Notes: a model not told the origin generated them from the letters alone. Positions 15,922 to 25,727 are shown, counted from the first letter of the stretch. The stretch is 64,000 nucleotides of DNA from Desulfovibrio fairfieldensis (GCF_001553605.1 NZ_CP014229.1:2818501-2882500), one strand, 5' to 3'. Numbers and translations are program-made.

Positions 15922-16719
15922 ATGTACCTCGGCAAAAAAGTCCGTCTGGAGCGCATCATCAATCGTGAGAACGGCCGCACCATCATCGTGCCCATGGACC
16001 ACGGCGTCACCCTCGGCGCGGTGGAGGGTCTGATCGACATGCGCGAGGCCGTCAACGACATGGCCATGGGCGGCGCGGACGCGGTGCTCATGCACAAGGG
16101 CCTGGTGCGCTGCTCCCACCGCAACGCGGGCAAGGACGTGGGCCTCATCGTCCATCTTTCCGCCTCCACGGCCCTCTCGCCCTGCGGCAACACCAAAACC
16201 CTGGTGGGCACCGTGGAAGAAGGCATCAAGCACGGCGCGGATTGCGTCTCCGTGCACATCAACCTGGGCGACCCCAACGAGCGCCTGATGCTCACCGACC
16301 TGGGCCGGGTGGCCGAAGCCTGCGACAACTGGCATATGCCCCTGTTGGCCATGGTTTACGCGCGCGGCCCGCAGGTGAAGAACAGCTACGATCCCGAAGT
16401 GGTGGCCCACTGCGCCCGCGTGGGCGTGGAGTTGGGCGCGGACATCGTCAAGGTGCCCTACACCGGCGACATCGAGAGCTTCTCCGACGTGGTTTCGGCC
16501 TGCTGCGTGCCTGTGGTCATCGCGGGCGGCGAACGCATGGAATCCACCCGCCAGATTCTGGAAATGGTCCATGATTCCCTCAAGGCGGGCGGCGCGGGCA
16601 TTTCCGTGGGCCGCAACGTCTTCCAGCATCCCAGCCGCGTGAATCTGGTCAAGGCCCTGCGCTCCATCGTGCACGAGGACGCCGACGTGGATCAGGCCCT
16701 CAAGGTCGTGGGAGAGTAG
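15922..16719 (+). CDS. 2-amino-3,7-dideoxy-D-threo-hept-6-ulosonate (ADH) synthase, class I aldolase type
   Basis: The 265-residue TIM-barrel protein matches the archaeal MJ0400-type enzyme. It condenses L-aspartate semialdehyde with a 6-deoxy-5-ketofructose phosphate to give the C7 precursor of dehydroquinate, replacing DAHP synthase. The Schiff-base lysine is K177 in DIVKVPYTGD; other class I aldolase active-site residues are in VPMDHG (24-28) and MVYARG (Tyr146). It is five bases upstream of the DHQ synthase II gene, which catalyses the next step, so the alternative of a catabolic fructose-bisphosphate aldolase is unlikely. It is the first structural gene behind the attenuator. An AAGGAG site precedes the ATG. 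Confidence 0.93.
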   Translation: MYLGKKVRLERIINRENGRTIIVPMDHGVTLGAVEGLIDMREAVNDMAMGGADAVLMHKGLVRCSHRNAGKDVGLIVHLSASTALSPCGNTKTLVGTVEEGIKHGADCVSVHINLGDPNERLMLTDLGRVAEACDNWHMPLLAMVYARGPQVKNSYDPEVVAHCARVGVELGADIVKVPYTGDIESFSDVVSACCVPVVIAGGERMESTRQILEMVHDSLKAGGAGISVGRNVFQHPSRVNLVKALRSIVHEDADVDQALKVVGE

Positions 16720-16724
16720 GCTCC

Positions 16725-17708
16725 ATGTCCCGCATCTATTTCCGTTGCGCGCCCTTTGACAAAGGGCAGGTCACTCTGGCTCTGGAATCCGGCGTGGACG
16801 GCGTCATCGTGCCGCGCGACCATGTGGAGCGGGTGGCGGCGCTGTCGCGCTGCCCGGTCTGGGCCGACGAGGACGTGGCCGTGGCGGCGCTCACGGTCAA
16901 GGCTGACGAGGAGGCCGTGCTGGCCCGTCTCAAAAACGGCGAACGCGTGGTGCTGGCGCGCGGCTGGGAGGTCATCCCGGTCGAGAATCTGCTGGCCCAG
17001 AGCGACGCGGTGCTGGCCGAAGCCGGGAGCCTGGACGAGGCCCGCCTGGCCGCGGGCATCCTGGAGCGCGGCGTGGACGGCATCGTGGTGCGGCCCGAAG
17101 CTCTCGGCGAGCTCAAGGCCATCGTGGCCCAGTGCAAGCTCTCCCAGGGCCGCGAGCATCTGCTGCCCGGCGTGATTACCCGCGTGGAACCCGTGGGCCT
17201 GGGGCACCGGGTCTGCGCGGACACCCTCTCCCTGCTGCGCCGGGGCCAGGGCATGCTGGTGGGCAATTCCAGCGCCTTCACCTTTCTGGTGCACGCCGAA
17301 ACCGAACACAACGAATATGTGGCCGCGCGGCCCTTCCGGGTCAATGCCGGAGCCGTGCACGCCTACACGCGCCTGCCCCACGACAAGACCACCTATCTGG
17401 GCGAACTGCGCGCCGGGCAGGAAGTGCTCATCGTGGGCGCGGACGGCGAAACCAGCGTGGCGACTCTGGGCCGGGTCAAGATTGAGGTGCGGCCCATGCT
17501 CCTGATCGAAGCCCGGGTGGAATGTGAGGGCGGCACCAAAACCGGCGCCATCTTCCTCCAGAACGCGGAAACCATCCGGCTCACGGGCCCGGACGGCACG
17601 CCGCTGAGCGTGGTGGGCCTCAAGCCCGGCGATACGGTGCTCTGCCGCATCGACGAGGCGGGCCGTCATTTCGGCATGCGCGTGCGCGAAGAAATCCGGG
17701 AGGTCTAG
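16725..17708 (+). CDS. 3-dehydroquinate synthase II
   Basis: The 327-residue protein belongs to the MJ1249 family, which oxidatively deaminates and cyclises ADH to 3-dehydroquinate with NAD+. It is unrelated to the common AroB. Characteristic parts are visible: LLPGVITRVEPVGLGHRVCAD and GMLVGNSSAFTFLVHAETEHNEYVAARPFRVNAG, followed by a C-terminal beta-rich region. It lies between ADH synthase and pheA in a tight operon (gaps of five and four bases). Together with its upstream neighbour it marks the archaeal-type shikimate entry known from Desulfovibrio and other Deltaproteobacteria. Confidence 0.94.
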   Translation: MSRIYFRCAPFDKGQVTLALESGVDGVIVPRDHVERVAALSRCPVWADEDVAVAALTVKADEEAVLARLKNGERVVLARGWEVIPVENLLAQSDAVLAEAGSLDEARLAAGILERGVDGIVVRPEALGELKAIVAQCKLSQGREHLLPGVITRVEPVGLGHRVCADTLSLLRRGQGMLVGNSSAFTFLVHAETEHNEYVAARPFRVNAGAVHAYTRLPHDKTTYLGELRAGQEVLIVGADGETSVATLGRVKIEVRPMLLIEARVECEGGTKTGAIFLQNAETIRLTGPDGTPLSVVGLKPGDTVLCRIDEAGRHFGMRVREEIREV

Positions 17709-17712
17709 GGGC

Positions 17713-18933
17713 ATGGACGACGCCAAGGCACATTGGCCCCAGGGCCGGGATACGGAAAACGGAATGGAGGGCGCGCAACGCCTGGCCGCCATCCGCAAGG
17801 AAATCGACAGCGTGGATCTGGAGCTGCTCCGGCTTTTCAACCGCCGCGCGGACCTGAGCCTGGAAGTGGGCCGGATCAAGGCCACTGAGTCGGGCATAAT
17901 CTTCAAGCCGTTGCGCGAGCGCGAAGTGCTCGACGGCTTGGCGGCCAAAAATCCCGGCCCTCTGCCGGAGGAACATCTGCGGGCCATCTGGCGGGAGATC
18001 TTCTCTTCCTCGCGCGCCCTGCAACGCCCGCAGAACGTGGCCTATCTGGGGCCGGAAGGCACCTTTTCCTATTTCGCGGGCGTGGAATATCTGGGCCACG
18101 CGGCCAGCTTTCACCCCTGCGGAGATATTACCCAGATTTTCGAGGAGGTCAGCTCCGGCCAGTGCGAACTGGGCGTGGTGCCCCTGGAAAATTCCCTCCA
18201 AGGCACGGTGGGCGTGAGTTTTGACCTTTTCCTCAAGCACGAGGTTTTCATTCAGGCCGAGCTTTTTTCGCGCATTTCGCACTGCCTGCTGAGCAACGCC
18301 CCGGCCCTGGCCGCCGTGCGCACGGTCTATTCCCACCCGCAGCCCCTGGCCCAGTGCGGCGGCTGGCTGCGCGCGCATCTGCCGGGCGCGGCCCTGATCC
18401 CGGTGGAATCCACGGCCGCGGCGGCACAGCGCGCGGCGGGCCAGCCGGACGCGGCGGCCATAGGCCACGGCAAACTGGCCGACATGCTCGGTCTGGGCGT
18501 GCTGGCCCGGCGCATTGAGGACGAGCCCGGCAACTGGACGCGTTTTGTGATCATCGGTCCCAAATCGGCCCAGCCCGGCCAGAACGGCGTGGCGCCCCGG
18601 CCCATGCCCGGCCACACCGGCGCGGACAAAACCTCCCTGCTCTTCACCCTGCCGGACAAGGCCGGTTCCCTTTCCACGGTGCTGGACCTGCTGGCCGGAA
18701 ATGACATCAACATGCGCAAGCTGGAATCCCGCCCCCTGCGCGGCCAGTGCTGGAAATACGTCTTTTTCGCTGATGTGGAGAGCGATCTGGAAGACCCGCG
18801 CCACGCCGCCCTGCTGGAGCGGCTGCGCAACGCCTGCACCAGCTTCCGCATCCTGGGCAGCTATCCCACCGGCCCGCAGCTGGACCGCATGAGTCTCAGC
18901 GGGGACGACGCTTCCGACGAACAAGGTATGTAA
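17713..18933 (+). CDS. pheA: Bifunctional chorismate mutase / prephenate dehydratase
   Basis: The 406-residue protein has three parts. An AroQ-type chorismate mutase (about 20-100) carries IRKEIDSVDLELLRLFNRRA. A prephenate dehydratase domain (about 108-290) carries LGPEGTFS, PLENSLQGTVG and the catalytic NWTRF motif. A C-terminal ACT domain (about 305-390) carries KAGSLSTVL and the Phe-binding LESRP. It makes phenylpyruvate and is expected to be feedback-inhibited by phenylalanine through the ACT domain. An in-frame Met 17 codons in could also serve as start, but the first ATG is four bases after the upstream stop. It belongs to the attenuated operon. Confidence 0.95.
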   Translation: MDDAKAHWPQGRDTENGMEGAQRLAAIRKEIDSVDLELLRLFNRRADLSLEVGRIKATESGIIFKPLREREVLDGLAAKNPGPLPEEHLRAIWREIFSSSRALQRPQNVAYLGPEGTFSYFAGVEYLGHAASFHPCGDITQIFEEVSSGQCELGVVPLENSLQGTVGVSFDLFLKHEVFIQAELFSRISHCLLSNAPALAAVRTVYSHPQPLAQCGGWLRAHLPGAALIPVESTAAAAQRAAGQPDAAAIGHGKLADMLGLGVLARRIEDEPGNWTRFVIIGPKSAQPGQNGVAPRPMPGHTGADKTSLLFTLPDKAGSLSTVLDLLAGNDINMRKLESRPLRGQCWKYVFFADVESDLEDPRHAALLERLRNACTSFRILGSYPTGPQLDRMSLSGDDASDEQGM

Positions 18934-18937
18934 GACC

Positions 18938-20383
18938 ATGCTTCAAAACACAGATCAGACTTCAGTCGTTACGGTCACGGCCCCGGCCTCCAAATCCCTG
19001 TCCCACCGCTACCTCATCGGCGCGGCCCTAGCCGGGGGCGAATCCACGGTGCGCCACACCTTGGAAAGCGCGGACCTGGAATGCACCAGGGCTATTCTTT
19101 GCGGCGCGGGCGCGCGCATGGAAGCGTTCGACGCCTCCGGCAACGGGGCGGGAAACAACAGCGGCGGCTGGCGGGTTCAGGGACTGGGCGGCGCGCCGCG
19201 CGGCGGCCGGGGGCGCCCCCTGGATTGCGACGTGCGCGAATCCGGCACCACCTGCCGCCTGCTCACGGCCGTGCTGGCCGCCGGTGAGGGCCTGTTCCGC
19301 ATCCACGGCTCGGAACGCATGCACGAGCGCCCCATCGGCGATCTCACCGATGCCCTGACCCGCCTGGGCGCGGGCGTGGCCTTTGAGGGCAAACCCGGCT
19401 GCCCGCCCCTGCTGCTTCAGGCCCACGGGCTGAACCCCGCCCTTGCCGACGGCATAATCCACCTGGGCATGGATATGTCCAGCCAGTATTTTTCCGGCCT
19501 GCTGCTGGCCGCGCCGTTCTGCGCCACGCCGCTCAGCGTGGAGCTGGCCGGGCGCAAAGCCGTGTCCTGGCCCTATGTGGGCCTGACCCTGCAATGTCTG
19601 ACGGATTTCGGCATCAGCTTCAGCGTGGAAACGCGCAAGAACGAGGCCGCCCCCTGGCAGACCCTGCCGGAAGGAGACTGGCGCGATCTGGCCGAGGCCC
19701 GCCCCGGCTGCCTGCGCGTCACTATGCGGCCCGGCGCATACCGGCCCGGCGACTATACGGTGGAGGGCGACTGGTCCGGCGCGTCCTATTTTCTGGCCGC
19801 GGGGGCCCTGGGCCGCAGGGCCGTGCGTGTGCGGGGCCTGCGTGCCGACTCTCTGCAGGGCGACCGCGCCATGCTGGGCATCCTTCAGAAAATGGGCGCG
19901 CGTCTGGAGGTGGAGCCCGACGCGGTCACGGTGTACCCCTCCGAACTGCACGGCGTGGCCCTGGACATGGGCTCCTGCCCGGACCTGGTGCCCACGGTGG
20001 CCGTGCTGGCCGCCTTTGCCAAGGGTTCCACGCGCATCAGCAACGTGGCCCATCTGCGGATCAAGGAGTCGGACCGCATCAACGCCCCGGCCACGGAACT
20101 GGCCAAGACGGGCGTGACCGTGGACGAACTTTCGGACGGCATGCTGGTCAGCGGGACAGGGGGAACGGGGGGCATGGGCGGGCGCCTCCGCAACAGGCCC
20201 GCCGCGCCGCGTCTGCCCGAAGGCGCGACGCTTTCCGCGCATAACGACCACCGCATGGCCATGTCCCTGGCCCTGCTGGGCCTGCGCGATCCCGGCCTGC
20301 GCGTGCGCGAGCGCCTGGACGACCCCACAGTGGTGCGCAAGTCCTTCCCGCGGTTCTGGGACGTCTGGAGCCGACTGCAATGA
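18938..20383 (+). CDS. aroA: 3-phosphoshikimate 1-carboxyvinyltransferase (EPSP synthase)
   Basis: The 481-residue protein joins shikimate-3-phosphate with PEP. Visible motifs are PASKSLSHRY near the N terminus (substrate loop, Lys19), RESGTTCRLL, the KESDRI loop and the C-terminal HNDHRMAMS. It is longer than the usual 430 residues because of two Gly/Arg-rich inserts: about residues 64-90, and a GTGGTGGMGG stretch around 405-415. Both look like surface loops. The start is four bases after the pheA stop and the end overlaps tyrA. The sequence around the active site departs somewhat from E. coli AroA, as expected for a class II-like enzyme; herbicide sensitivity cannot be judged. Confidence 0.95.
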   Translation: MLQNTDQTSVVTVTAPASKSLSHRYLIGAALAGGESTVRHTLESADLECTRAILCGAGARMEAFDASGNGAGNNSGGWRVQGLGGAPRGGRGRPLDCDVRESGTTCRLLTAVLAAGEGLFRIHGSERMHERPIGDLTDALTRLGAGVAFEGKPGCPPLLLQAHGLNPALADGIIHLGMDMSSQYFSGLLLAAPFCATPLSVELAGRKAVSWPYVGLTLQCLTDFGISFSVETRKNEAAPWQTLPEGDWRDLAEARPGCLRVTMRPGAYRPGDYTVEGDWSGASYFLAAGALGRRAVRVRGLRADSLQGDRAMLGILQKMGARLEVEPDAVTVYPSELHGVALDMGSCPDLVPTVAVLAAFAKGSTRISNVAHLRIKESDRINAPATELAKTGVTVDELSDGMLVSGTGGTGGMGGRLRNRPAAPRLPEGATLSAHNDHRMAMSLALLGLRDPGLRVRERLDDPTVVRKSFPRFWDVWSRLQ

Positions 20384-21165
20384 GCCCGAGCAAAAACCTC
20401 CCCGGCGCGGCTACCCCCGCCAAAACCGTCATCATCGGGGCGACCGGACGCATGGGGGCCATGCTCTGCGCCAGGTCCCGGGCCGCCGGACTGACTGTGG
20501 CGGGCGCGGATCAGCCCCTGACGCCGGAGATTCTGGCCCCGGCCTGCGCCGGGGCGGACCTGGCCCTGATCTGCGTGCCCGCCGCCGTGTTCGAGGACGT
20601 GCTGTTGCGCGTCCGCCCGCATCTGCCGTCAAATACAGTGCTGGCCGACATTACCTCGGTCAAGGAACACCCCCTGCGCCAGATGGAGCGGCTCTGGCCC
20701 GGCCCGGTGGTGGGCACCCATCCCCTTTTCGGCCCCCAACCCGAGCCGGATGCGGACCAGCCCGTGGCCGTGATTCCCGGCCGCAACGCCACGGATAAAG
20801 ATCTGGCCCTGACCGAGGGCTTTTTCACGGCCCTGGGCTGCCGAACCTTCCAGACCACGGCGGAAAAGCACGACCAGGCCATGGCCCGCATCCAGAACAT
20901 GAACTTCATCACCAATCTGGCCTATTTCGCCCTGCTGGCCGGGCAGGAGGACCTGCTGCCCTTTCTCACCCCGTCCTTCCGCCGCCGCCGGAACGCGGCG
21001 CGCAAGATGCTCACCGAGGACGCGCAGCTCTTCGCCGGCCTGTTCGAGGCCAACCCCCACAGCCACGAGGCCGTGCGCCAGTACCGCCAGATGCTCAATC
21101 TGGCCGCTGCCGGAGACATCGACCTGCTCTGCCGCCGCGCCCAGTGGTGGTGGAACACGAAATAG
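20380..21165 (+). CDS. tyrA: Prephenate dehydrogenase
   Basis: The 261-residue protein has an N-terminal NAD-binding Rossmann fold with IIGATGRMGAM (about 18-28) and the prephenate-dehydrogenase signature VVGTHPLFGPQ near residue 110. A helical dimerisation domain follows. It converts prephenate to 4-hydroxyphenylpyruvate for tyrosine. It lacks an ACT or mutase domain. Its ATG overlaps the aroA stop (ATGA), so translation is coupled. It is the last gene of the operon; an imperfect hairpin around CGGTTC...GAACCG (21227-21247) follows within 90 bases. Confidence 0.93.
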   Translation: MSPSKNLPGAATPAKTVIIGATGRMGAMLCARSRAAGLTVAGADQPLTPEILAPACAGADLALICVPAAVFEDVLLRVRPHLPSNTVLADITSVKEHPLRQMERLWPGPVVGTHPLFGPQPEPDADQPVAVIPGRNATDKDLALTEGFFTALGCRTFQTTAEKHDQAMARIQNMNFITNLAYFALLAGQEDLLPFLTPSFRRRRNAARKMLTEDAQLFAGLFEANPHSHEAVRQYRQMLNLAAAGDIDLLCRRAQWWWNTK

Positions 21166-21307
21166 CGTTTCCGATCCCCGCTCCGCCTTGCGCCGCCCCG
21201 CGCTTCGTGGCAGAACAGCGTATCCGGTTCCGCTTCGGCCGAACCGCAAAAATGCCTTTCGCACGGCGGTTCGCAGCCCGCGCGGCGAGCTCCGTTGCTG
21301 GGATCTC

Positions 21308-22759
21308 ATGAAATATATTCTGCGCCACATCAAACTCATTGTCTGCTGCATCATCATCCTGGGTTTCGCCTGCGTCACGCTGGAAAGCCACCGCGCCTAC
21401 AAGCAGGTTTTCGACCACAACATCCGCAGCATCTCGGAACTCGGCTCCCTGACCATCTATCATGAAATCGACAAGGCCCTGAGCATGCCCGTGGCCGTTT
21501 CCCTGTCCATGGCCAACGACAGCTTTCTGCAGGCCTGGCTTGAGGAGGAGCAAAAGCGCCCCGGCGACGCCGCGCATATCCGGCAATTACAGAATTATCT
21601 GGCGGGACTGCAAAAAAAATTCAAATACAATTCCGTCTTTGTTGTTTCCGAGGCCAGCCGGACCTATTTTCATTATGAAGGCAAATCCGGCAAAACCATC
21701 TCCCCGCGCAACGCCCGCGACGCCTGGTACTATGGCTTTGTGAACAGCGGCCGCCTCTACGGTCTGGACGTGGATATGGATGAGGCGGACCACAATGCGC
21801 TCACGGTCTTCGTCAACTGCCGCATCGACGACGACAACGGCAAGCTGCTGGGCGTCCTGGGCGTGGGCATGAAGATGCACCGCCTCCAGGACATCCTGAC
21901 TTCCTATGAGCGGCGTTTCGCGCTCAAGGCCTTTCTGGTCAACGACGAGGGCGTGATTCAGGTCGCTTCGGACAGCGCGCTGATTGAGAAACGCAATCTC
22001 TTCGCCACACCGCCGCTGTCCGAACTCAAGAACAAACTGCTTGGTCACAAGGATGAAACCGAGGGGCGCTGGTCCGGCCTGGGTTCCCGGAACATCTGCA
22101 TGCTGTCCCGTTATGTGGGCACTCTGGGCTGGTACCTGATTGTGGAAAAGGATACTTCCCCGCTCCGGAGCGCGTTCAGAATCCAGCTGATCCAAAGCGC
22201 GGCCACGGCCCTGCTGGTGATCGCCGCCGTTCTGCTGCTCATTTCCTATCTCATGAACCGCCACAGCAGCATGCTGCAGAAACTCGCGGTCACGGACAAA
22301 CTGACCTCCCTGCCCAACCGGGGCGCGCTGGGCGACATCATCAGCCGGGAGGTGGAGGCCGCCCGCGACTGGAAGCGGACCTGCCACGCCTTTCTGTTCG
22401 ACGTGGACTTCTTCAAACAGATCAACGACCGGCACGGGCACCTGACCGGTGACCGCGTGCTGGTGCTGGCGGCCCGGCTGGCCCGCGAAAATGCGGGCGA
22501 AGACGGCATGGTGGCGCGCTGGGGCGGCGATGAGTTCTTCGGCCTGATCCACGCTGACGCGGAAGAGAGCCGTGCCCTGCTGGAGCGGCTGCTGGCCGCC
22601 GTGCGCGAGCACCCGGAACTCAGGGAGCTGGGTGTTTCCTTGAGCATCGGCATGACCCGCATTGAAGAGACGGACGATGTGGACAGCCTGGTCTCACGCG
22701 CGGACGAGGCCCTGTACCATTCCAAAAACGACGGCCGGGACCGTCTCTCCTTTATCTGA
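21308..22759 (+). CDS. Membrane diguanylate cyclase with periplasmic Cache sensor
   Basis: The 483-residue protein has a first membrane helix (about 8-26) and a periplasmic region of about 270 residues that resembles a double-Cache ligand domain (KFKYNSVFVVSEASRTYF, WYLIVEKD). A second membrane helix (about 295-315) and a C-terminal GGDEF domain follow. The active-site GGDEF is intact at residues 406-410, and LTDKLTSLPNRG-type sequence starts the domain. It should make cyclic di-GMP in response to an external ligand. I see no clear RxxD inhibitory site at the usual place. The ATG at 21308 is chosen because the protein then starts directly with the signal anchor. It converges with the MFS gene, overlapping it by eight bases. 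Confidence 0.9.
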   Translation: MKYILRHIKLIVCCIIILGFACVTLESHRAYKQVFDHNIRSISELGSLTIYHEIDKALSMPVAVSLSMANDSFLQAWLEEEQKRPGDAAHIRQLQNYLAGLQKKFKYNSVFVVSEASRTYFHYEGKSGKTISPRNARDAWYYGFVNSGRLYGLDVDMDEADHNALTVFVNCRIDDDNGKLLGVLGVGMKMHRLQDILTSYERRFALKAFLVNDEGVIQVASDSALIEKRNLFATPPLSELKNKLLGHKDETEGRWSGLGSRNICMLSRYVGTLGWYLIVEKDTSPLRSAFRIQLIQSAATALLVIAAVLLLISYLMNRHSSMLQKLAVTDKLTSLPNRGALGDIISREVEAARDWKRTCHAFLFDVDFFKQINDRHGHLTGDRVLVLAARLARENAGEDGMVARWGGDEFFGLIHADAEESRALLERLLAAVREHPELRELGVSLSIGMTRIEETDDVDSLVSRADEALYHSKNDGRDRLSFI

Positions 22760-23999
22760 CCCGTTCCGGCGTTGCCGCCGCATGCCTGCGCGCGGCGCTT
22801 TCCACGGCCTCGCTTTCGCGCAGCAGCAGCGTCAGGCCCAGCGAGGCCAGCAGGCTCACGCCGAAAATGACGTCCGAGGCGGCGTAGCTGCCGGTAAGGT
22901 CATGGGAAAGTCCCATGACGGGAAAGCCCGCGCTGCGCAGAATGATGAAGATGGAAATAAACTTGTAGGACGGCAGAAAATTGCCGTTGCCGAAAAAGTA
23001 GGAAACCACGGCGGGCAGAATGGTCCACAGACCGCCGATGCAGCCGCCGAAGCTCAGGCTGAAAGCCGTCATGCTCCAGATGCCGGGCGGCAGAAAGCAG
23101 AGGCCCAGGCTCGCCGCACTGCACAGCATGACCAGACGCGCGGCGAAGAGTGGTGTGAACCGGTCGCAGACCCAGCCCCAGGCGTATTTGGCCAGGGCCG
23201 CGAACAGCGCCGCGGCGCAGGCCAGCAGCATGGCCGGGTACGCCTCCAGCCCCAGATCCGCGAAACGCGGCTTCATCTGGCTCATGATCGACGAACCGGC
23301 CATAAGAGCCATGCCGAAGGCCAGGCCCAGGAACCATGCTCGCGGCTCATGCAGCATGCCGGAAAACGAAACCTCCGCGGGAGGCCGCCTGGGACGCCGG
23401 GGCTCGCGCCGCCTGCCGTCGGGGTGCAGATGCATGGCCCGGGGCGTGTCGCGCACCAGAAACCAAGCCAGGGGAGCCAGAGCGCAGGTCAGCAGGCCCA
23501 GAACCAGATAGGCCGTGCCCGCGTCAAAATGCCGGATCAGCACCAGGCTCAGAAACGGCAGCGCCACACCGGAAAGGGACGTCCCCGCGTTGGCCAGGCC
23601 GAAGGCCCGGCCCCGGTAATGATGAAACCAGTTATTCATAAGGGCGTTGCCCACCACCCCGCCGCAGAACTGGGTGCAGACCCAGGCGACGGTGAACAGC
23701 AGGGTATAGAGCAGGATGTTCCCGGTAAGGCCCATGACCGCCGTGGCAGCGCCGCCCGCCAGCGCCCCCAGGGCCATGAGCCGCCGCAGGGAGCAGCGGG
23801 CGGAAATCGCGGCGGCCAGAGGCATGGCCAGTTGTCCCATAAGCGCGGCAAAGCCCATACTGAGATTGAGTCCCGCCCGTGTCCAGCCATGAACCTCGCA
23901 CAAGGGTTCCATGAAGGCGTTCATGCAGTAGAGCACGCTGCCCTGCAGCATAAAGTTGCCGCCCATGGAAAGCAGGCTGATCTTCCATCCGTAAAACAC
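22752..23999 (-). CDS. MFS transporter (monocarboxylate/oxalate-formate antiporter-like)
   Basis: The 415-residue protein has 12 predicted membrane helices split by an Arg/Pro-rich cytoplasmic loop near residue 195. The N-terminal FYGWKISLLSMGGNFM resembles the OFA/MCT branch of the major facilitator superfamily, which moves small monocarboxylates or dicarboxylates. It is the last gene of the minus-strand set that starts with tctC. An organic-acid substrate or product of the adjacent amidohydrolase is a reasonable cargo. The 48-base gap to the amidohydrolase gene suggests co-transcription. Confidence 0.85.
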   Translation of the reverse strand: MFYGWKISLLSMGGNFMLQGSVLYCMNAFMEPLCEVHGWTRAGLNLSMGFAALMGQLAMPLAAAISARCSLRRLMALGALAGGAATAVMGLTGNILLYTLLFTVAWVCTQFCGGVVGNALMNNWFHHYRGRAFGLANAGTSLSGVALPFLSLVLIRHFDAGTAYLVLGLLTCALAPLAWFLVRDTPRAMHLHPDGRRREPRRPRRPPAEVSFSGMLHEPRAWFLGLAFGMALMAGSSIMSQMKPRFADLGLEAYPAMLLACAAALFAALAKYAWGWVCDRFTPLFAARLVMLCSAASLGLCFLPPGIWSMTAFSLSFGGCIGGLWTILPAVVSYFFGNGNFLPSYKFISIFIILRSAGFPVMGLSHDLTGSYAASDVIFGVSLLASLGLTLLLRESEAVESAARRHAAATPERVR

Positions 24000-24047
24000 G
24001 CTTCTCCCCCGTGCCGCGTCCGCAACGCGGCTGCGGCGCGCGCCGCC

Positions 24048-25691
24048 TCAGCATTCCCCGAACATGAGCTCATTGCCCACCAGCACGCCGACGACGCTGA
24101 TGTCGCGCAGGCGCCGGGGGGCCACGGCCAGTGGGTTTTCTGCCAGAATGGTCATGTCCGCCAGCTTGCCCGGCTCAAGGCTGCCCTTGAGCCGCTCCTC
24201 GTGAAACTGCCGGGCCCCCCAAGTGGTCACGCTGCGCAGGGCCTCCAGCACCGGGATGGTTTGCTCTTCTCCCAGCACGCGGCCCGAAGCGGTGCGCCGG
24301 TTGACGGCCGACCAGACCGAAAGCAGCGGGTCCATGGGCGTCACGGCGGAATCGTTGTGATTGGTAAAGGGAATCCGCCGTTCAAGGGCGCTGCGCAGGG
24401 GGTTGATGCGCCCGGCCCTGTCCGGGCCGAGAAAAATCTCGTGATGCCTGTCTCCCCAGTAATAGGTATGCACCACAAAGAAGGAGGGCACCACGCCCAG
24501 CCGCCTGATGCGGTCCAGCTGGTCCTCGCGCGCGGTCTGGCAGTGAATGATGATATGACGCCTGTTCACGTCGGGCAGGGCTTTCTGGGCCTGCTCATAG
24601 GCCTCCAGCACGTCGTCGATGGCCGCGTCGCCGTTGGCGTGCACGGCGACTTGCCAGCCCTTTTTGTGGTAGCCCGTGATCAGCTCCGCCAGGGCCGCGC
24701 GCGTATGGATGGCATAGCCGCGCCACTGGCCGGGAAGCCCGGCGTCGAGAAGCTTATGGTAGGGATTGCTCAGATAGCCCGTGTAGCCCTGGATGCTGCC
24801 GTCCTGAAAGAGCTTGACCGCGCCCAGGCTGAGTTTGCCGTCACCGGTCAGCCAACCGCCCGGCGCCGGGTCGCGCGGGGCCAGGCTGAAGTCGAACAAG
24901 CCGTGCTTGGGCAGAAGCTGTACCCGGTTTCTGATGATGCCCGCCGCATGCGCCTTGAAATAATTGTGCCACATGGCCGTGGTCACGCCGCCGTCATGGG
25001 CTGTGGTCACGCCCTTGGCCAGGTAGTCCTCGCAGGCCCGGCGGGCTGAAATCAGCCACAGCTCGCCGGTCATGGCCGGAGCCGCCTCCAGCACCCTGTC
25101 CATGGCCGCGGGCTCCTCCACAAGGCCGGTCAGGGCCCCGTCCGGCCCCCGCCGGAACAGCCCGCCCGTCGGGTCCGGCGTGTCCGGGCCGATGCCCGCC
25201 GCGGCCAGGGCCAGACTGTTGCACAAGGCCGAATGCCCGGAAATGTGCCGCAGAAACAGCGGATGCTCCGGCACAAGGGCGTCCAGCTCCGCCAGACTGA
25301 AGTGGCGCTTTTCAGCCAGGCCCGTATCATCGTACCCCGCGCAGAGCAGCCATTCGCCCTTGGGCGTTTCCACGGCTCCGGCCCTGATGCGCCCGGCCAG
25401 TTCCGCCAGGGTCTTCAGACTGCCGATGGGCGCGGCAAAGGCGTCCAGATACAGGGCGTTATACATGCCCGCACGCATATAATGGCTGTGGCAGTCGTAA
25501 AAGCCGGGCAGCATGGTCCGTCCCTTGAGGTCCACGAGCCGCGTGTCCGGGCCGCGCAGGGGAGCCACGTCATCCGGTCCGCCCACCGCCGCGATTCTGT
25601 CGCCGCGCACGGCCAGGCAGGAGGCCGTGGAAGCGCGCGAGTCCATGGTCAGGATAGTTCCGTTATGATAGATATGGGTGGCGGCAGGCAT
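24048..25691 (-). CDS. YtcJ-like metal-dependent amidohydrolase
   Basis: The 547-residue protein is an amidohydrolase-3 (YtcJ/NfdA) family enzyme. It has a small beta-sandwich at each end and a TIM barrel between. The metal-binding DCHSH motif is seen near residue 67 (GFYDCHSHY), later His residues in VAVHANGDAA and IIHCQT, and a C-terminal LEPGKLADMTIL. Family members hydrolyse N-formyl or N-acyl groups, cyclic amides or similar bonds, with many substrates unknown. No signal peptide is present. It is transcribed after tctA (36-base gap), so it probably acts on the compound brought in by the Tct transporter or on a derivative of it. Confidence 0.88.
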   Translation of the reverse strand: MPAATHIYHNGTILTMDSRASTASCLAVRGDRIAAVGGPDDVAPLRGPDTRLVDLKGRTMLPGFYDCHSHYMRAGMYNALYLDAFAAPIGSLKTLAELAGRIRAGAVETPKGEWLLCAGYDDTGLAEKRHFSLAELDALVPEHPLFLRHISGHSALCNSLALAAAGIGPDTPDPTGGLFRRGPDGALTGLVEEPAAMDRVLEAAPAMTGELWLISARRACEDYLAKGVTTAHDGGVTTAMWHNYFKAHAAGIIRNRVQLLPKHGLFDFSLAPRDPAPGGWLTGDGKLSLGAVKLFQDGSIQGYTGYLSNPYHKLLDAGLPGQWRGYAIHTRAALAELITGYHKKGWQVAVHANGDAAIDDVLEAYEQAQKALPDVNRRHIIIHCQTAREDQLDRIRRLGVVPSFFVVHTYYWGDRHHEIFLGPDRAGRINPLRSALERRIPFTNHNDSAVTPMDPLLSVWSAVNRRTASGRVLGEEQTIPVLEALRSVTTWGARQFHEERLKGSLEPGKLADMTILAENPLAVAPRRLRDISVVGVLVGNELMFGEC

Positions 25692-25727
25692 AGCGCGTCC
25701 TTCTGTTTTTTTAGGGTAGTGGCGGCC

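Noticed and set aside
22662..25049. Plus-strand open frame of 795 codons
   Set aside because: It runs antisense through the MFS and amidohydrolase genes and overlaps the end of the diguanylate cyclase; its composition (Gln/His/Arg/Gly-rich) is that of a shadow frame.
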